A stretch of 64,000 bases of DNA from Lepturacanthus savala (Eukaryota; Chordata; Actinopteri; Scombriformes; Trichiuridae), in the NCBI GenBank assembly GCA_030544235.1, contig CM060464.1, positions 24,543,152 through 24,607,151 on the forward strand. The letters run 5' to 3'. Each line of letters begins with the position of its first letter. The first letter of the stretch is position 1. The position numbers and the translations under genes are program-made. Below are positions 46,721-60,300 of the stretch, piece by piece. The notes under the pieces are model-generated. The model saw only the letters and a program-made list of their open reading frames with translations. It was not told where the DNA came from and ran no database searches.

Positions 46721-48994
46721 TGTAGTTGGTCATTGTTGATTAGTGTTGAGATTTCTTTATTTGTTTGAATCCTTGAATCCCATTTGTTATTTTTTTAAAG
46801 AAATATTGGATATCTGTACCCCATCCACCACGGCTCCAAAGCAGAGAGTCATTGTATGCACGTTCACTGAAGTCCCAAAGTGAGCATGTCAAAGTGATCT
46901 GCCCCCCCACTACCTGTAATTGGCTAACGGAACCTTGTTCATATCATATGACTGACAAATTGAGATAGGAATGATGTAAGTTCACACACTCTCAGGAAAA
47001 AAAAAACAAACCCAAATATAAATGAACAGCTTCCAACCCACTGAGCCCAGTTCAGGACAGGCACATCTCATTCTGTGGGGGGGCAAAGTCCCCCAATGCT
47101 CGCCCATGGAGCCGCGTCTGGGTAGCAGCCTCTCTCTGTCTGTTATTTAGGTGGCATTTGGTACTTTGGACAACATCAGGCAGTTCAGCAATTTTTAGAG
47201 TCAAATCCTTGAATGTAAAGCACAGTAGGATACGTGATAATTGTGAGGTTTCCAGAGAGCGCATGCTGCCATTTGTTGTTTCTTGGTATACTGATGAAAG
47301 AAGTCACTATCCGGCATGTCTTCTTTGCATATGAGAAACCAACCTACCAACACATCCTGTTTCTAAATGGCCAGTTTGCTTAAGGCTATCTGGCTTTTAA
47401 CCATTTGACATGGTTTCATGCTGTATGAACACAGACAAAACACAGGCCCCCAATTCCACAGGACATCAGCTCTCACAAGGTCTACATTTCACATGACATC
47501 TCATCTTACAAGACAGTAATGGAAAACACACCACACATTCACTCTGCTGCCATAACTGGAAGTCCTCATATCTTTTTAAACTCCAGGTTTTGCATGACTG
47601 TGTTTTTTCTCTTTTCGCTCCACTTAATTCCATGTATTTTTTCTTTGTTTTTTTTTCTTTCTTTTGTTGAATCTTTTTCTTGCAGCCAAACTCCTATTGC
47701 GATAAGCAATTGGGACACTTTATGTTCTGGCGGGCTCATTCTTTCTTTTCTCTCGCAGTTCAAAGCAGAATACACACAAAAACCCACAGAGTCAAATAAA
47801 AGGCAATACTTTTATCCCCCCCCCCACTCTCCCTTGCTGTCCCTCTGTGGTCTGATTGCATGTTCACCGTGTGATATTTCATTGCAGGACAGACACGAGT
47901 GGAGGTACCTGACATGAGGTGGAACAGTAGACCAAGAGAAAGAAAGGGGAAGACATGAAGGAGTGAGGGGCTGGGATCAAAGAAAGGAGAAAAGGACCGA
48001 GGGAAGACTGACAAGCGGGCCATGGGTGGGGGATGGGGGAAGGGGGTGAAGTGTTGGGGCAGAGAGCAGACTGTGGGAGTTGATGTCCAGATGGTCTCAG
48101 AGTCACAGAGCATATGTCCCGCATCAACCCAGCCCATGCCTGCATCTGTCAGACCCTGCAGAGGCTGCACCATCCTGGCAGGGTCAGTGGCGGCTCACAG
48201 ACCTGGACATGGACGATCATGTCCACTGATGATCAGAGACGGGGATGGAGGGGGGGGGGCACGGCGAAATGACCTGACAGAGAGAGACCTCCAAGCGCAA
48301 GCAAAAGGGACATATGGAGGCACTGACCTGACCTGGTTAGAGATCACTACATTTAATTTCCGGGATTTAAAAAAAAAAAAATTGTTCTCTTCAGTAAAAA
48401 TGTACAGATGCATCATTGCTTACATAATGAGGGTTTTACTCATAATTTACCATCATGCGCCAGCCAGAGTGATATCACTGAATGTACTGATGCCTCGCTG
48501 ACTGACTGAACTCTCAGAATCCACAAATCCGTCACTATGATCAAATCAATGAAAATCAGGTAATTTATTGGTTTGTCTCCACCACCAAAATAATCAATTT
48601 GGTTCTATTACACCTGGAACCTTGAAGATCAAGTCTATCCATCCGCATGTATTGAAAACATCTGGGCATGAAACATTTTAACATTTTACTTGATATTTTA
48701 GTCCTATTTAAAAAATAATGTTATTTAGATGTTTTCTTATAAAAAAAAAAAAAAAAACATCCCCCACTATGTATAGTACTACTCAAAACGATTTACATTG
48801 TTGTATAGCCTCACAAAAATACTATATAGCATACCTGGGTGACATAGTCATTGTCACCAGTGTGTGACTATGTTACTAGTCTATACATGAGGGATATTCA
48901 AAAAATCAACAAGAAATACGATTAAAAAAACTAGGGTTCACAGGGTCAATCATAACTAGTTTTATAGAGTGGCTATACAGGAGGAGTATTTAGT
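46721..48994. other. Mixed sequence, nothing firmly recognised
   Basis: 47050-47260 has a GC-richer patch (GGGGGGGCAAAGTCCCCCAA, a short hairpin) that may belong to the hAT element's 5' side. 47800-48300 is purine-rich on the plus strand, and the 137- and 159-codon frames there show compositional bias only. No gene was recognised. Confidence 0.35.
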
Positions 48995-49112
48995 GTTTTC
49001 GGTAGGGGTGTGACGAGATCTCGTGTGACGAGATCTCGCGAGATGTGATTTGACGAGATTGCTCGTCGCATTAAAATTCTGTCTCGCAAGATTTATCCAC
49101 CCAGCAGCCAGA

Positions 49113-49260
49113 ATGACGGAAAACAAGGGTATTACTATTGACGACGCCCCCGCCACTTTTAAATCGTTTGTTTGGCAGCATTTTGGGTTCCCGACAGAAA
49201 TGATAAATGGTAAGACACGGACAATATGCAGAGACTGTATGCAAACAATGCCGTACAGCG
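49113..49260 (+). pseudogene. Start of a hAT transposase (BED-type zinc finger)
   Basis: From ATG 49113 the frame reads TIDDAPATFKSFVWQHFGFP, then TEMINGKTRTICRDCMQTMP. The W/F-rich lead followed by CxxC is the first half of a BED zinc finger, the N-terminal DNA-binding domain of hAT transposases of the ZBED type. The expected HxxxH part is missing because the sequence changes at about 49258 into a GC-rich junction (CGGCGTACGGCGCGGCGCA). The short open frame to 49304 is thus a truncated relic. Confidence 0.65.
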
Positions 49261-49835
49261 CGGCGTACGGCGCGGCGCATGTGTGGTGCTCCGCCGTTCA
49301 CTAAACTACTTTCCTCGAAGTGGCTGCGAACCGTTCACTGAACCACTTGCCCGTAGGTCTGAGCCATTTAGTGAACGGCTTCCCGTGACATAGTTCTGAA
49401 CGAATCCACTGAATGACTTTAAGGGGAAGCCGTTCAGTGTACGGTTCGTTCTTGTACTGTCGGTGTATGTGTCATTTTTTTTTTAATTATATAGCTTTTT
49501 AAAACTCAGACATTTTACAGTAAAGGTTGGTTAAAAACAATAACAACTCAAAGTCACTTTACATTAAAAGCTAGTTAAAATTAGTTAAAAACAATAATAC
49601 TGATATTATTAATAATAATAAAAATATTGTTATAAGTATTACCCTTATTAAAATAACCAATGAATCAGAAATCATTTTTGTTTATTATATTATACACATA
49701 TACGCATACATATACACACACGCTCTCTGCACCCCCCCCCCGTGCGCGCTGAACGAAATGAACGGATCTTTTTACTGAACGATCTGAACTGAACTACTTC
49801 TTCAAAGTGAACGACAATTCCCATCACTACAACTC
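49261..49835. repeat. Insert or replacement segment with CGTTCACTGAA-type inverted words
   Basis: CCGTTCACTAAACTACTT, CCGTTCACTGAACCACTT, CATTTAGTGAACGGCTT, CCGTTCAGTGTACGGTTCG and, near the right side, GAACGAAATGAACGGATC and GAACTGAACTACTTCTTCAA followed by GTGAACGACAATTCCCATCA. The right edge TTCCCATCACTA looks like another DNA-transposon terminus (inverse of TAGTGATGGGAA). No matching left terminus was seen. Likely a second element nested in the hAT copy, then truncated (inference). Confidence 0.5.
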
Positions 49836-49977
49836 AGTTAAATAAAAGTCTGTTGTCCAGGCATTCATATAATTTGTAATTTAGTTTTCTTAAAATCTCG
49901 TCTCGTCCCGATCTTGTGAACCCAATCTCGGGTCTCGTCTCGTGAGCTGAGCGTCTCGTCACACCCCTAGTTTTTGG

Positions 49978-50796
49978 TGTTTAAGTTGAAACCCAAACAG
50001 CTAGTCATGCTTTGGCCTGGAGGCTGATGAGCTCTATGACCTGTCTGGGTCCAGCGAGGAGATACTGTCTGCCAACGAGTGATCGATTCTCACCTCATGT
50101 CCAAAGACCAAAGCTTTAATATACAAACCATTCCTAAATAACTAAAATATGAACTGTATTTTGATCTAAAATAGATGTACAGAAACTCCCCTATTTACTG
50201 GTAGAAATATCCAAATGTTAAATAATTGCAGCAAAATTGATCTCATGTTTCTCTGAGAACTACATGCAAAAACATGTTTAAATGTCTAATTTAATGCATA
50301 AGACTGTTTAACTTATTAGAAAACCATAGAGCACCTAAATTATCAAGCTATGGCTATGGTGGGTTGGTCATATGACATGCACAATGACCAACAGGGGCAT
50401 GGGAGGAGGATTTTATTTCATAGGATGGTAAAATTTTGGAGTGATATGCTGTATAAAACAGAAAGTTGCCTTTTGTTAATATTGTTAATGTTCTGTATGC
50501 ATACTCTAATGTAACTGTGCTTTTTCAATGAATGAACCTTATATTTTACAGGCTCAAACTGACACAATCATGTTTTTCTTCATTCTCCTATTAGTCTGGT
50601 TTGCTCTAATTGAAATAAAGGTGCTCCATCCCGATTGTAAAAAGGAAGCCAGGTGAAAAAAATAAAAAGGCTGGTACAAGAAAAAACATAGGCAAAATGA
50701 AGTCTGGTGCAAAAGGTCTGCGCTGCGTCAACAGTTTAGCTACGTACGCAGAAGTATAAACTAGGCTTAAATAAAGGCCCGGCCTATATTAGAGAA
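49978..50796. other. Unrecognised AT-rich sequence
   Basis: Nothing supported. Confidence 0.35.
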
Positions 50797-51104
50797 TTGA
50801 AGTGCTAATTATCAGAAATCAGAAATGCACTATACATTGCTGGTGGTAAATGACTATTCTAGCTGCAAACAGTTTTTGGTGCAATATCTACATAGCTGTA
50901 TAGAGGCCCATTCCCAGCAACTATTACTCGTGTTCTAATGGTACAATGTGTTTGCTCATTGCATCAGAAGTCTAATGGATGATTATAAAACCATTGTGCA
51001 ATCATGTTAACCATTATTTCTAAACTTGTCAATGTATTGAGTATATTTTGTATTCATTTTACAACTCATTGTGGTAAATTAAAGTTTGACTTTTCATGGA
51101 AAAC
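50797..51104 (-). repeat. Uncharacterised dispersed repeat, copy B
   Basis: The minus strand matches copy A (28759-28955) in order over its length. Copy B is longer, with about 100 extra bases between GTTTTCCATG and AAACACATTGTACC that hold TTAACCATTATTTCTAAACT-type sequence on the plus strand. A (CA)n run follows 11 bases beyond the GTTTTCCATG end. Confidence 0.75.
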
Positions 51105-51114
51105 ATGAAAATGG

Positions 51115-51142
<28 letters not shown>
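51115..51142. repeat. (CA)n microsatellite
   Basis: Pure CA repeats immediately beyond dispersed repeat copy B. Confidence 0.92.
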
Positions 51143-51148
<6 letters not shown>

Positions 51149-52382
51149 CACATTTGACTGTAAAACTGTGCTACTTTCTTTGTCTTAATTCATGAAATGT
51201 ATTGATTCAATTTCATTGATTCCTGGTGCTTTGGCATTATTCTTTCATTTGTGCCAATAACACTAATTTGATGAGCAATAAAGCTGAGATCAATTACTTA
51301 CACACATCCCTCTCAGTCACTCGTCTCATATTGTCTTGTTTTCCTAATGCAGCTACAAAACACATTGCTTTAGCATATAATGACAATGACCATAAAAGAT
51401 GATTTTGATAGGTAGGTGTTCATAGTAGTTTTATATATTATGGTTGAAGTGCTTGTGTTGGCTGTGAGCATGTGTCCCATTCTCTTTATTCTGACTATCT
51501 TCTCCTTCTTATGAAAGCACAGCTTCCATCACAAAAAGACTGGATTAGTGACTTTTAATGGGAATCCATGAGAAAGGGTTAATCTCCCGTACGCTCTCCT
51601 CACTGCTCCGACAGAGATGCTATCTGAGCGTTCTGAACCATTTTTTTTTCTTTTTTTAATAACTTTGCAATTTATTTCATCCTATTTGAAATGTGAAGGA
51701 GAGAAAGAAAAAGAGAGAGAGGGAAATGTATTGCTGGGAAAGTTTTTTAGCTCAGCCCGCCTATCATTGTTTAATTGTGTCAGCAAAGTGGAACAGTGTG
51801 CCAATGTGACCTTCCACTGCAATCATACTTTTGGAAAATGAGCCTGGATTTACAGGGTGGGAGGTAGAAGCTACAAACCATTTGAGCACATATTAAGATG
51901 GTAGTTGTTACAAGGAACAAGCTTTTGAATTCAAACTGTTCTTTTATTCTTTCTTACTTATGTGTTGACCTCAAGCAAGCAGAGAAATAAATTAGCACTC
52001 AAATGTAAAAAGCAGAAACGTCCTCCATGTTTGAAATGATCAGACATTCTGTTGATTTGAGTAAGAATGTTACACAAGTCTCAACTTGTGTTCATTGCTC
52101 AAATGAAAATAATCTGTGTTGGTCAAAATTCCAAACTAGAAGCACAAAGCAAGGCTCTCAATGTATGTAATAGCCCAGCAAAGAAAAATGATCAAATATT
52201 TAAAAACTACGAAAACAACAAATTAACCCTCTGGAGTAAATACCCTGATGCCCTTTGGAAGAAAAAATGTTTTGCATCTTTTTTTTGTCTAAAAATGACA
52301 AAACAAATTGACAAAAAAATGGCAATGTACACATTTAAACAGTTTTCCATTATTAAGTGATGGAATACAGTGATGGAATACA
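51143..52382. other. AT-rich sequence, nothing recognised
   Basis: No gene or repeat family was recognised. 51200-51600 has little low-complexity sequence and could be single-copy. Confidence 0.35.

Positions 52383-52452
<70 letters not shown>
52383..52452. repeat. (TA)n microsatellite
   Basis: About 70 bases of TA repeats. Tyr-Ile frames over it are artefacts. Confidence 0.97.
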
Positions 52453-52455
<3 letters not shown>

Positions 52456-54255
52456 GGTGAAAAATGTGATATTTGAGGAGCAAAATTTCAACTTCTTTTG
52501 AATACATTGAATGAACTTGCCCTTTGCAAAATGCAAAGGTACTGTACATCCGTTACACCAATGCCATGCAGCAAGAGTATAAAACATTAATATGGATGAA
52601 ACAATAATAGATCAAATTAGATAAAGAGAAACACAGGAATGTGTCTTGAGACACAAGAAAATCACAATCTGACCTTCACTTTTCCTAAATGTTATTGCTT
52701 TTAATATTGGTCAAAAGAAAATAAAATAAAATGTACGTATTGATCTTTCTTAAAATTAAAAGATCAATATGTGTTTGTGTCACCTACTGTCCCTCAGCTT
52801 GTGGTAAATCAGAACATATCTTGCAGCAACATGTCTCTTTCTCCTAGAATTCTTAGGAGAGAAGTCATAAAGTTCTTTCAAACCAGAGATTTAGGAGTTG
52901 AGCTTGTTTGGATAAATTTAGGACGTACGTCTCTGTCTCGACCTCACCTGTCGACGGTCATCACATAGTCTCTTTTCCATCTGGTTGTCATGATTTCTTG
53001 TGCCTGTGTCTTTTCTGATTTCCAGTTGGTGGTCAGTGAGTCTGAACTTGCTCTCTCTCCCTCTCTCTCGCAGCCTCAGACAGGCAGGTCCAGCACGAAT
53101 GTCCGGCTCAGTAAATTGAGGCTCAGGCATCGCTGCGTGGTGTCCAGATTGGACCGGTGTAATCTCTCGCCTGTGCTGTTGTGCTGGAGGTAGATAACAC
53201 TGATCTCTGCTGCCGTAACAGACCTGTGTTCTGAGGATAAAAGGCAACAAGCAGCATCCAGCTGTCTGGATCCGCTAACAACACAACCTGATGCTCCAGA
53301 TGACTCTTTAACAGGGATTTAGGGAACAGCAGGAGTATAGAAATGATTTACATGTACAGATAATACACTGAGCTAACAGCGTATTAGCTATCTACTCAGT
53401 AATATGATGCACAGAATAGCAGGAATGTATCAATAAGATGCAAAATATCCTCTGTAGCAAGAATTTGCAAACAGCAGAGAGACAGTTGAATGGTGCTTGA
53501 TTCTTAATCCCTCCCACAGACAGGTTCCGGATGGGTTCAGATCCAGGACAAGTTGGGAATCCTGTGGAGAGTTTTTCCTCAACAAAACATGGTGCTGTCA
53601 GGGATATGACAGCAAATGATGACTCTCTTGTGCATAGTTGAATCAAAAAATAAAAAAATACATTGAAAATGCATATAATACATTTATTTTAAAATAATGA
53701 AAACAAAAAAATAAAAAAAATAAAATAATGACTCTTTTTAAGTTAAATTCACTTCTCTGGACATGATCTTCCAGTATCCACCATGCTTTATGTGTATAAT
53801 CACAAAAAAATGAATTGGCATAATGATCTATAATCATAACTATTCATAGTTAAATATAATCATAGTGTCATATATAAAATTAAAGTAGAATCAAAATACT
53901 ACTGCACAAATTGTGCAGTAGGTAAGACAAAGACATACACTAAGATAAGGAGAGATGAAAATATAGTTATTCTAAGAAAAAGGCTACAGTTTGTTCTGAA
54001 AGTTTGGATGTCAATCTACATATCAGTTTTGAAAGTGTTTTGATTTGTCAAGTAAATGATAATGAATGTACTTTTTTACTGTATTCTGTAACATCTTGAG
54101 CATCACTGTTTTATGTTTCTAAATATTCTGTGAATGCATTGCAGTTGGAGTGAGAAGGTTACAGCCTACAGTAGCCTGTGGTAGCATAAGAAATAAAGTG
54201 TCACCTTTTTAAGATATTATTAGCATTTTTTTTGTTGTCTTTATCATACAATAAC
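52453..54255. other. Mixed sequence, nothing firmly recognised
   Basis: 52920-53290 is GC-richer and looks like worn retroelement sequence, but could not be assigned to a family. Minus- and plus-strand frames there (110 and 67 codons) overlap each other and are not credible genes. Confidence 0.35.
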
Positions 54256-54375
54256 CAGAGAGGAGGTAAAGGGGGAGACATGCAGCAAAGGACTGCTCCA
54301 GCGAGATTTGAATCGGGTTCAGCTGCTTAAGAAAAAAGGCTGTATATGGCAAGCACTCTACTCTCCTCACAGCAC
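54256..54375 (-). repeat. tRNA-derived SINE fragment, minus orientation
   Basis: On the minus strand: GTAGAGTGCTTGCCATATAC (A-box-like region), CTGAACCCGATTCAAATCTC (B-box-like), then TTTGCTGCATGTCTCCCCCT. The GCTGCATGTCTCCCCC segment after a tRNA-like head is common in fish repeats. Confidence 0.5.
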
Positions 54376-54779
54376 CCCAGAGATTTTAACTTTAAATGAT
54401 AATAATGAGAGTGAGAAAGAGAGAGAGAGATATATCAGAGAGATATGTAAGCCACAGACAGACACACGGATACTCCGAGATAGATTGTCTAATATTTTAC
54501 AGGGTGCATGGTTAATTTTGTTTGTGAATTTTTTTTTTCTGTGTGATGTGGCAGTTTAAAAAGTCTTGACAAAAATGCATAGACTAGGCTAAAAAAAATC
54601 TATATTTTTCATGTTTCTGAAATACATAAAAATGTCAGCAAAATTACAATAATATAATGTGAATTTATATGTCTAATGTAAAAAAAAATGTTTAATTCAT
54701 ATTACATTCAGTTTAGTCTTAAAATAAAAAAGATTGATACAATTATAGATCTGATGAATATATGCAAATCAAATGTGAA
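54376..54779. other. AT-rich sequence with a short (GA)n run
   Basis: Nothing beyond a GAGA run at 54409-54430. Confidence 0.35.
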
Positions 54780-56708
<1,929 letters not shown>

Positions 56709-56772
56709 TCTCATCTTCTATATCTGCTTATTCCTCATTAGGGTCACAGGGGTCTGCTGGAGCCAATCCCAG
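56709..56772 (-). repeat. SINE-like repeat, 3' end only, minus; inverted half of a fused pair
   Basis: TCATCTTCTATATCTGCTTA through CTGGAGCCAATCCCAG is the tail region of the (GACT)n SINE-like repeat in minus orientation. It joins without a gap to the plus-oriented copy at 56773. Confidence 0.85.
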
Positions 56773-57104
56773 CTTCACAGCAAGAAGGTCGCAGGTTCAA
56801 GACCTCCTTGGTCCTGGGTCTGGGACCTTTCTGTGTGGAGTTTGCATGTTCTCCCCGTGTCTGCGTGGGTTTTCACCGGGTACTCCGGCTTCCTCCCACA
56901 GTCCAAAAACAAGCCTAGGTTAATTGGTGACTCTAAATTGCCCGTAGGTGTGAGTGTGTGAGTGAATGGTGTGTGTGCCCCACGATAGGTTGGCGACCAT
57001 CTGGGGTGTATCCCTGCCTCTCGCCGTAACACGCTGGGATAGGCTCCAGCAGACCCCTGTGACCCTAATGAGGAATAAGCAGGTATAGAAGATGACTGAC
57101 TGAC
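56773..57104 (+). mobile_element. SINE-like retroelement with (GACT)n tail, copy 8
   Basis: Starts at CTTCACAGCAAGAAGGTCGC, lacks the tRNA-like head, and ends AAGATGACTGACTGAC. The body is nearly identical to copies 2 and 3. Together with the inverted tail fragment on its left it forms an inverted repeat with 64-base arms. The minus-strand 111-codon frame over it is a shadow. Confidence 0.88.
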
Positions 57105-57129
57105 ATTCAAAAGATGAGCAGAGTCAGCG

Positions 57130-57395
57130 AAAAACTATAGCACTGGGAATGAGTGAGCCAGGTTTTACCATGTGGTTGGCAAACAACAATCTGGCGTTGG
57201 GTGGTTGGAGATCCAGGGTTGATATACTGCAGGTAAATAGCTGATTGAAGGCAGGGGAGCCAGAACACCAACGCTGTGTCCTGCCTCTGCCTGAAGAGAA
57301 AACACGCACACACACACACACAGGGGAGGGAGCAAAATGGTAGGAGATAGACACAGGCAGGAAGCTGCTGCTGGGGCTGTGACACTTAGGCCACG
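57130..57395 (-). repeat. LTR-like dispersed repeat, copy 2
   Basis: On the minus strand it starts near TGTCACAGCCCC (about 57385), has a GT run, then GGCAGAGGCAGGACACAGCG, CCTGCCTTCAATCAGCTATT, CCTGCAGTATATCAACCCTG and CGCCAGATTGTTGTTTGCCA, matching copy 1 at 23690-23880 block for block. The second half found in copy 1 is missing. It lies directly beside SINE-like copy 8. Confidence 0.55.
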
Positions 57396-60300
57396 TTTGT
57401 TCGTGCCCAACAGGAAGAAGCTGATAAATGTATAAGAGGAAGTGAAGAAATGCACAAAATTGTTTGTTACAGTTGATAAATGAGGCTCTATAATGAGGCT
57501 CCTTATATGTGTAAAAGAGATGGATTTGACCTGTATAAGATCCCAGCAAGGAAACAATCTCTGTATAACAGAGCACTTCATTTGGCAGCAGTGGCTGGCC
57601 TCTAATTCACCATGAATGGATGATATAAATACATTAAATTAATATAAATGATCACTATGGTTTAAAATGTATGACGCATCACAGTACAAAGTCTGTAATT
57701 GTGGCCTTAAACATGATGCACCCTATACAGTATATAAATGATTAAAATTTAACATTATTTTGCATTTATGTCAAATTTGATAAGCACATCAAATTATTCA
57801 TGAAAACCAGGTAATGGGGCATTTTAGGGGCGTCATTGAAGACCTGTGGTTATTACTTATTAACTGCGGTCTCATTATCACAGTTAACTAATGTCCTCCA
57901 CTGAGGACCTTGAACATAACATCCAGCAGTAGTGGATAGATTCTGATCAGGCCAGAGGAATACTAAAAATAAAAGAGCTTTAAAGTCCAACAAGTTGACG
58001 ACAATCAGACTGTGTGCATGAAAACCACAATTTGCATCCACTTCTACATCCACAGAAAGTCAAAGACAAGAAAATTACGCCATTTGGAGTGAAATCCAAC
58101 TTTTGTCACGGAAAAAAAATCAGCAAAAGGAGGTAAAGAGAAGGTCACATCTAATAATGGAGAAATAAGAGAGCAGCCCTGAGGAATTGTTTTCACAGTA
58201 AAACTAAGGTGGTCCAAGAAGGACAAAAGCTAATTTCCATGGAGGGTGATAACTGAGAATGTCAACGAGGCAGCAATGCTGAAACTTTTTCTGATTATTA
58301 AAGGGATAATTCATTTGGAGTTGTGTTTGTGTCCAATTGATGAATGTAAGTCCACAATTCACTTTTTTTTTTTTTATATTAGCTCTGCTTGGTCGCCTCC
58401 AGTTCATGAGAAAAAATATCAGTCTTCTTAATTTCTAAAAAGCGTGAATACTATAATTTCATCGATCCCTACTGAGCTTTGTAAGGATATCCTTCTGACC
58501 AGATTTTCAATACAATGGAAGTGCACAGGGAAGATTTGAATCCTAGTAGAAATAAAACTGTTTAAATTTGTGGAAAACTGAATAAATATCAGTAGGAAGC
58601 TCATCTCAGTAAGCAGTATTGTGTAAAGTTTCCCATTTCATTAATTTGTACTTGCTTTGAAAGTTTTAGAAAGGAGGTTTACTAGAGGCAAAATGTGATC
58701 TTCTGGATCAAATCTAGCTCCAGTTTAAATATTCAGTCAGCAAGTCTATAAATTAAACATATTGACAGCAAGATAATATGAGATTCATCATGAGCTTCCT
58801 GTTGCACTTTCTGTTTGTGCTACTGAAAATCTGCGCTGTGCAGTTTCATTTAATTAATAATCTGGCCAGAAGAAAATTGATACAAAGCTCAGTATTGGAG
58901 GCACAGTGAAATCATGGTCTTCATGCATCATATACATGCCAGGAACATGGAGAATGGGGCTAGATGTCCAAAAATACCAACTATCTCTTTAAAGTTACTG
59001 TGATGATGAGGCATATATTTTTAAGCGGCACAAGGCCAAATTGAGGATACCATGGCCATGGTGCCCTGCTTACTCAGTACATTGCTGTTGAATTTATAAT
59101 CCATCCATGGAGTGAACAAAAAAATGTAAGTAAAAGCATTTCTGTCAAATTCTCATAATGAAGTAGTCATTTTGTTCACAACAACTTACCCACAGTTTTA
59201 TAGCCACAACAGTAAAGATGGTGTAGGCTACATCAGAGCTCTGACATATAAATATGTTGGCAGAGTTTTTGTAATTAATCTCACTGCCAGCAGGGGGAGA
59301 CAAAAAGTCTGCACTACAGCTTTAAGTAATAGTATTATCTGCTAAATGTACTTGAAGTATTCCAAGTTAAGTATTCATTCACTTTGTTATGAAGTTTCCA
59401 TATGTTTTGGGAGGTTTTATGTAAGATTGTCCTATGAAAGTTAAGTAATTGTTAATCATAGCAGTTAACTAAATGTAGTGGAATAAAATTATACTATTGT
59501 AGTAGAGTTGTAATTTCAAGCAGTACATACAGTACTGGCATAACTGTCATCTAATTGTCTGCCAACTCATATTACTTGACACATGGAACTTCTCTTTAGC
59601 CATGTCCCCATGTTCCTATATCTAGGTAATTATATTGCTGAGTACACTATATGTATTCTATATTAATATTAAGAGCAATAATGGCCCAAACTACAACAAG
59701 ACGACCCCATTTATATGAAACCAAAACCAGGCTTCAGGTACTGTATTACCCACTGTATTGCCTTTGACAATGAATTAAAAAAATAAAAGAACCCTTTAAG
59801 TGGCAATAAAAGTCAGACGCCTGCTGGATCCAATTCCAAAGGGGGGCATTGAGAAGGATGAGTGGGCGAGATCTTAAATGCATCTGTTCTCTCACCTCCT
59901 GACTGCCATGCTGCCTCTGCTGTAATTTTGATGAGCTCAGTGAAGGGAAGAAGCTTGGAGTTGAATTCAACTCTTCACACTCACATAAAGGGTCAGAACA
60001 GGGGTGCAGACAGTTTGAATATCAATAAAATAAAGGAGAGAGTCTCTAAACCTTCAAATTAAATAGGTATTAAACTTTTATGACTCTTGGCTGTGTAGAT
60101 ATTAGTCACATTCAGTCAGTTATGTCACAATGTTTGCCTCCATGCTGTAGTAACACAGTAGCAGGGCCTGACTACCTGCTTTTTAACACTTTAGAGATTA
60201 GTTACACATTTTTGAGGAAAATTCAAATATAAAATGTAAAATGTAAAGATATCATATCTAAAAGACTAGACCTCACCTAGGGAACTTAAAATAAAAATTA

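Larger units (their letters stand above)
49003..49969 (+). mobile_element. hAT transposon remnant with 8-bp target duplication and BED-finger start
   Basis: The left end TAGGGGTGTGACGAGATCTC (49003-49022) and the right end on the minus strand TAGGGGTGTGACGAGACGCT match over 16 bases. The flanking octamers GTTTTCGG (48995-49002) and GTTTTTGG (49970-49977) agree at 7 of 8 bases. The interior starts with a short BED-finger coding piece and then passes into foreign-looking sequence with repeated CGTTCACTGAA words. At 967 bp it cannot code for a full transposase. Confidence 0.88.

Noticed and set aside
48022..48501. Plus-strand 159-codon frame and the 137-codon minus-strand frame at 47760-48173
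   Set aside because: Overlapping frames on both strands in purine-biased sequence; no domain, signal or splice support.
52918..53250. 110-codon minus-strand frame in GC-richer DNA
   Set aside because: Charged, compositionally biased and overlapped by a plus-strand frame; looks like worn repeat rather than a gene.
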